From contig NZ_FYFA01000001.1 in the NCBI RefSeq assembly GCF_900188435.1, forward strand, positions 2,170,001 through 2,234,000: a DNA stretch of 64,000 bases, read 5' to 3'. This stretch comes from Marinobacter sp. es.048. Its GTDB lineage: Bacteria; Pseudomonadota; Gammaproteobacteria; Pseudomonadales; Oleiphilaceae. Below, piece after piece: positions 60,563 to 64,000 of this stretch. Below the pieces are notes generated by a model, which did not search any database, was not told the DNA's origin, and worked only from the letters and a program-made list of their open reading frames with translations. Position numbers and translations under genes: made by a program. How positions within the stretch are numbered: position 1 is the first letter of the stretch; the number at the start of each line of letters is the position of its first letter.

Positions 60563-61153
60563 ATGAATCACAGTCCAAATGATCTTATCATGCTGTTTAA
60601 TGACCTTTTCCGGGAAGCATACCGGACAGTTCTGGTCAAAGGCAGCGATGAACCTGAATACTTGCCTGCCAGCGGGCCCGAAGGCTTGGCTCAGGTTGTT
60701 TTTGCTCACGGCTATTATGCCAGCGCTTTGCATGAAATAAGCCACTGGTGTATTGCTGGTGAGTACCGGCGCACACTTCACGACTATGGTTACTGGTACT
60801 GTCCGGATGGCCGTACACTGCAGCAGCAAGAGGCTTTCGAGCAGGTCGAGGTAAAGCCACAGGCCATTGAATGGTTGTTTTCGGTGGCTGCGGGTTCCCG
60901 ATTTAACATCAGCGTGGACAACCTTTCCGGAGTTGGCGCCGCCAATGAAGAGCGTTTCCGACGCAACGTACGGAACCAGGCGGGCGAGTATCTGTTAAGG
61001 GGTCTGCCGCCCCGGGCCCAGACATTTTTTGATTCGCTGGCAACATTTTATGGAACCGGAGAAGCCATTGAAGAGCGCTGGCATGAAGATGCCCGGCGTA
61101 TCGCTCCGTTATATTCTGAATCAGGACATTCCCAGGAAACTGAGACTTTATGA
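60563..61153 (+). CDS. epmC: Elongation factor P hydroxylase EpmC
   Basis: 196 residues from ATG 60563, the start matching the family N-terminus (MNHSPNDLIMLFNDLF). Hydroxylates the modified Lys of elongation factor P. Diagnostic blocks: LVKGSDEPEYLPA, VVFAHGYYASALHEISHWCIAGEYRR, GYWYCPDGR and VEVKPQAIEWLFSVAAG, with His/Glu metal ligands. Overlaps rhlB by 4 nt and is divergent from dsbD. epmA and epmB are not in the window. Confidence 0.93.
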   Translation: MNHSPNDLIMLFNDLFREAYRTVLVKGSDEPEYLPASGPEGLAQVVFAHGYYASALHEISHWCIAGEYRRTLHDYGYWYCPDGRTLQQQEAFEQVEVKPQAIEWLFSVAAGSRFNISVDNLSGVGAANEERFRRNVRNQAGEYLLRGLPPRAQTFFDSLATFYGTGEAIEERWHEDARRIAPLYSESGHSQETETL

Positions 61154-62433
61154 CATCTGACCCAAAACACACCGGCGATCTGAGATTCAGCGATCTGAAC
61201 CTCGACAAGCGTTTGCTGGATGCCATTACGGCCATTGGTTTTGAATACTGCACACCCATTCAGGCAGAAACACTGCCCTGGACCCTGGCCTGCGAAGATC
61301 TGATTGGTCAGGCGCAGACCGGCACTGGTAAAACCGCTGCGTTTCTGATTACGGCAATCCAGAGTCTGCTTGAGACTCCGATTCCAGAAAAAGACCGTTT
61401 TGCCTCTGAGCCGCGTGTTCTGGCCCTGGCGCCAACCCGGGAACTGGCGATGCAGATCGCGAAAGACGCCGAGCAATTGTGCCAGCATACCGGGCACAAC
61501 GTGGTTACCGTTGTGGGCGGCATGAACTATGACAAACAGCGCGACCAACTCCAGAATGAGATCGTCGACATTCTCGTTGCGACTCCGGGGCGCCTGATCG
61601 ATTTCCTCGGCTCCCAGGACGTATTCCTGGATCAGCTCGACATCCTGATTCTGGATGAGGCTGATCGCATGCTGGACATGGGGTTCATTCCGGATGTTAA
61701 ACGGATTATTCGCAAGTGCACGCCCAAAGATGAGCGCCAGACACTGCTGTTCAGTGCCACGTTCAACCAGGATGTGCTCAACCTCGCCTCCATGTGGACG
61801 AGCAACGCAGAGTTTGTTGAGATTGAGCCCGAACAGAAGACGGCTGAACGAGTTGAGCAAACAGTGTACCTGGTCGGCGACGATGAGAAGCTTCCGGTGC
61901 TCGTGAATTTCCTGAAACGGCCCGAAGTGGAAAAGGCATTGGTGTTCGCCAACCGGCGGGATCAGTGTCGCGACCTGGAAGAAGACCTGAGAAACCAGGG
62001 GGTCAAGGTGGCGCTGATGTCTGGAGAGATCGCCCAGAACAAACGCCTCAAAACCCTGGATCAGTTCAAGAAGGGAAGTATCCAGGTGCTGGTCGCCACC
62101 GATGTGGCCGGCCGTGGCATTCACGTAAACGGCGTTACCCATGTATTCAACTATAATCTGCCGGATAATGCCGAGGATTACGTGCATCGTATCGGGCGCA
62201 CGGGCAGAGCTGGCAAGCATGGGGTTTCCATCAGTTTCGCCGGTGAAGACGATTCTTTCGCACTCCCGGCCATCGAAACCTACATCAGCCAGAAACTGAA
62301 GACTGCGGTGCCCGATGAGGCGCTCATGGCGCCGATGGAAAACCCGCCGATTACCCGAAAACGCGGCCGGCGGCCGCAGGGTTCAGGCGGTCGTGGTCAG
62401 GGTGGCCGTAATCAGCGTCAGCGCAGGAACTGA
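61150..62433 (+). CDS. rhlB: DEAD-box RNA helicase RhlB-like
   Basis: 427 residues. ATP-dependent RNA helicase: Q motif (GFEYCTPIQAETLP), AQTGTGKTAAF, APTRELAMQ, TPGRL, DEAD (ILDEADRMLDMGF), SAT, and C-terminal ATDVAGRGIH and HRIGRTGRAG. The tail is Arg/Gly-rich (KRGRRPQGSGGRGQGGRNQR), as in RhlB. Likely unwinds RNA with the degradosome. The RhlB rather than RhlE/SrmB label is by overall resemblance. Confidence 0.88.
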   Translation: MTSDPKHTGDLRFSDLNLDKRLLDAITAIGFEYCTPIQAETLPWTLACEDLIGQAQTGTGKTAAFLITAIQSLLETPIPEKDRFASEPRVLALAPTRELAMQIAKDAEQLCQHTGHNVVTVVGGMNYDKQRDQLQNEIVDILVATPGRLIDFLGSQDVFLDQLDILILDEADRMLDMGFIPDVKRIIRKCTPKDERQTLLFSATFNQDVLNLASMWTSNAEFVEIEPEQKTAERVEQTVYLVGDDEKLPVLVNFLKRPEVEKALVFANRRDQCRDLEEDLRNQGVKVALMSGEIAQNKRLKTLDQFKKGSIQVLVATDVAGRGIHVNGVTHVFNYNLPDNAEDYVHRIGRTGRAGKHGVSISFAGEDDSFALPAIETYISQKLKTAVPDEALMAPMENPPITRKRGRRPQGSGGRGQGGRNQRQRRN

Positions 62434-62450
62434 CAGGGCCGGACATCATC

Positions 62451-63602
62451 ATGTTGATCGTAGCAGACGAAAACATTCCTCTACTGGACTCATTCTTTGG
62501 CGACATAGGTGAGATTCGGCGGGTGTCCGGTCGCTCCATGTCGAGCGACGATGTCCGGGACGCCGATATACTGCTGGTTCGTTCCGTCACCAGAGTAAAT
62601 CGCGAGCTTCTGGAGGGCAGTCGGGTCCGATTTGTGGGTACAACCACCATCGGTACTGATCATGTCGATCTCGACTGGCTTGAGCAGGCTGGCATTCGCT
62701 TTTCTGCGGCGCCGGGCTGCAACGCCAACAGTGTGGCCGAGTACGTGTTGTCCGTGCTGTCACTGCATGCTGAACGACGTGGCTTGTCGGATTGGTCCCA
62801 GCTAAGCGTCGGAATCGTCGGTGTCGGTAATGTTGGTGGGGAGCTGGCCCACAAGCTGGAACGCCTTGGATTCGATGTGTGTCTTTGCGATCCGCCCAGG
62901 GCGGACCGGGAAGAGGACGACCAGGAGTTTGTGGTGTTGGAAGAAGCCATGCGGTGTGATGTGGTGTCCCTGCATACGCCTCTGACAAGTGAAGGTGACC
63001 ATCCCACTCTGCACATGATCGGTTATCCAGAGCTTGAGGCGCTGGGTGCAAACCAACTCCTTATCAATGCCGGGCGTGGAGAAGTCATCGATTCTTCAGC
63101 GTTGCTGGTCCGGCTTGAACAGGGCCATGCGCCCGCCGTCGCCCTGGATGTTTGGGAGCAGGAGCCCAGGATTCATCCCGAGCTGGTTGACCGGGTCTGG
63201 CTGGCGACACCGCACATTGCCGGGTACAGCCTGGAGGGCAAGGTTCAGGGAACGGAAATGATCTATCAGGCCCTGAGCCAGTTCCTGGGGCTGCCGGTTC
63301 GCAAAAAAGCGGGCCAGTTTCTACCGGAGCCAGCCCTCAGCAAGATTTCCTTTACCAGCTCGGCGGACGAAGAGGATGCGATTCGCATTGCGCTGAGGGC
63401 CTGTTACGACCCTCGCCGGGACGATGCCAGGCTTCGCAATGCCATGATAGGCTCATCTGAAGAGCGGGGTGCGGCGTTTGACAGACTGCGTCGGGACTAC
63501 CCGGTTCGTCGGGAGTGCTCCAGTCTCAAGATCCAGCTCAAGGGAACCAGTAAATCGCTGCAGGACAGTTTCCGGGCTATCGGATTCAAGTTGAAGATCT
63601 GA
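62451..63602 (+). CDS. pdxB: Erythronate-4-phosphate dehydrogenase PdxB
   Basis: 383 residues. Oxidises 4-phosphoerythronate in pyridoxal phosphate synthesis. D-2-hydroxyacid dehydrogenase fold: VGTTTIGTDHVDLDWL, NAD-binding VGIVGVGNVGGELA, catalytic Arg in NAGRGEVID, and His in TPHIAGYSLEGKVQGT. The C-terminal ~90 residues are the PdxB-specific dimerisation domain. 17 nt after rhlB, followed by a strong terminator. Confidence 0.95.
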   Translation: MLIVADENIPLLDSFFGDIGEIRRVSGRSMSSDDVRDADILLVRSVTRVNRELLEGSRVRFVGTTTIGTDHVDLDWLEQAGIRFSAAPGCNANSVAEYVLSVLSLHAERRGLSDWSQLSVGIVGVGNVGGELAHKLERLGFDVCLCDPPRADREEDDQEFVVLEEAMRCDVVSLHTPLTSEGDHPTLHMIGYPELEALGANQLLINAGRGEVIDSSALLVRLEQGHAPAVALDVWEQEPRIHPELVDRVWLATPHIAGYSLEGKVQGTEMIYQALSQFLGLPVRKKAGQFLPEPALSKISFTSSADEEDAIRIALRACYDPRRDDARLRNAMIGSSEERGAAFDRLRRDYPVRRECSSLKIQLKGTSKSLQDSFRAIGFKLKI

Positions 63603-63622
63603 TTGAGCAACGCCGGCACAAC

Positions 63623-63650
63623 AAAAAACGGGGCATGGCCCCGTTTTTTT
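63623..63650. terminator. Bidirectional terminator between pdxB and htpX
   Basis: AAAAAACGGGGC / GCCCCGTTTTTT pair around a 3-nt loop; the A and T flanks give a T-run on both strands, so it can end pdxB (+) and htpX (-). It starts about 20 nt after the pdxB stop and overlaps the htpX stop. Confidence 0.92.
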
Positions 63651-64000
63651 ATAGCTTGGCGCTCTGCAGCGCCTCTATCCGGTCTTCCAGTGGCGGATGC
63701 GTCATGAAAAGGGCACTCAGGCCGCCCCGGGCTCCGCGATTAATACCGAACGCCTGGAGGGAGTCCGGCATCTGATCTGGCACTTCACTTTCCTGTTTTA
63801 GCCTTGCCAACGCGCTGATCATGGCTGAGCGACCTGCCAGTTGAGCACCGGCGATATCCGCCCGGAATTCCCGGCGGCGGGAGAACCAGAACACGATAGT
63901 GCTGGCGAGTATGCCCAGAACGATTTCGGCAACGATGCTGACGGCGAAGAAGCCGAGCCCATGCCCGCTTTCATTCTTGAAAATCACCCGGTCGACGAAG
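63649..64000 (-). CDS. htpX: Protease HtpX, C-terminal part
   Basis: About 116 codons of an M48 membrane metalloprotease; the N-terminal part with HExxH lies beyond the right edge. Visible are [12 protein letters not shown], a membrane helix ([23 protein letters not shown]), the zinc-ligand Glu block [17 protein letters not shown], and the typical end [14 protein letters not shown]. HtpX helps clear damaged membrane proteins. Its stop sits in the shared terminator with pdxB. Confidence 0.93.
   Translation of the reverse strand, partial: FVDRVIFKNESGHGLGFFAVSIVAEIVLGILASTIVFWFSRRREFRADIAGAQLAGRSAMISALARLKQESEVPDQMPDSLQAFGINRGARGGLSALFMTHPPLEDRIEALQSAKL

Noticed and set aside
1-64000. Prophage, transposon or genomic island borders
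   Set aside because: No integrase, transposase, tRNA-flanked direct repeats or abrupt change in gene style was seen by eye; composition was not computed.

Overview
The window looks like chromosome from a marine gammaproteobacterium, most likely Marinobacter or a close relative. This rests on recognisable protein sequences (GlpR, class I PhaC, the cbb3 oxidase set, EpmC, RhlB, RlmM, PdxB, TtcA), a GC-rich coding style and tight operons. No tRNA, rRNA, insertion sequence, phage gene or CRISPR array was seen. Both ends cut genes: glpD at the left, htpX at the right. No gene-free stretch exceeds about 280 bases.

Layout. 1-1305: glycerol catabolism (glpD, glpR, candidate GlpR operator). 1414-2664: orphan LIV-type binding protein. 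2939-9273: ApbE flavin transferase, a Tat-exported DUF1501 protein, a LamG diheme lipoprotein and a monoheme DUF1588-like protein. 9444-24598: a divergent, nearly gapless run of genes. It comprises a propeller/diheme lipoprotein (HzsA-related), two outer-membrane barrels, a TlpA-like thioredoxin, a DUF4266 mini-lipoprotein with a Gly/Cys tail, a DUF3570 protein, an unknown periplasmic protein, three TPR proteins, a small exported protein, an ExbB-like channel, two ExbD-like proteins and a TonB/AgmX-like transducer. 24623-28231: sodium:solute symporter, PHA synthase and phasin. 28375-33076: DksA-like protein and an ATPase/FtsX-permease/HlyD exporter. 33175-37065: amidohydrolase, DUF2238 protein, DASS transporter. 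37230-41889: C39 peptidase, FapF-like porin, FadL-like porin, MalM-like lipoprotein. 41894-45296: polysaccharide deacetylase, J-domain protein, TetR regulator, ttcA. 45301-53979: complete cbb3 oxidase locus (ccoNOQP, ccoGHIS, DsbD_2-type protein) with FNR/ANR-like boxes upstream. 54200-63602: hydrolase, diguanylate cyclase, rlmM, ABM protein, tusA, dsbD, epmC, rhlB, pdxB.

The most interesting region is 2939-24598. Its second half has the parts list of the Agl-Glt machinery that powers gliding in Myxococcus: TolQ/ExbB-like channel, paired ExbD-like proteins, AgmX/PglI-type transducer, TPR lipoproteins and outer-membrane barrels. Here it is joined to an extracytoplasmic redox set (ApbE, c-type hemes, TlpA, DUF4266/DUF3570). 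No function for this combination is known to me. I infer a proton-driven, envelope-spanning machine that assembles, exports or moves a redox or metal-containing surface component. One of its two ExbD-like proteins has Asn where the family has the proton-carrying Asp, while the other keeps the Asp.

The remaining genes are mostly housekeeping or central physiology: microaerobic respiration, carbon storage, thiol redox and sulfur transfer, tRNA and rRNA modification, vitamin B6 synthesis.
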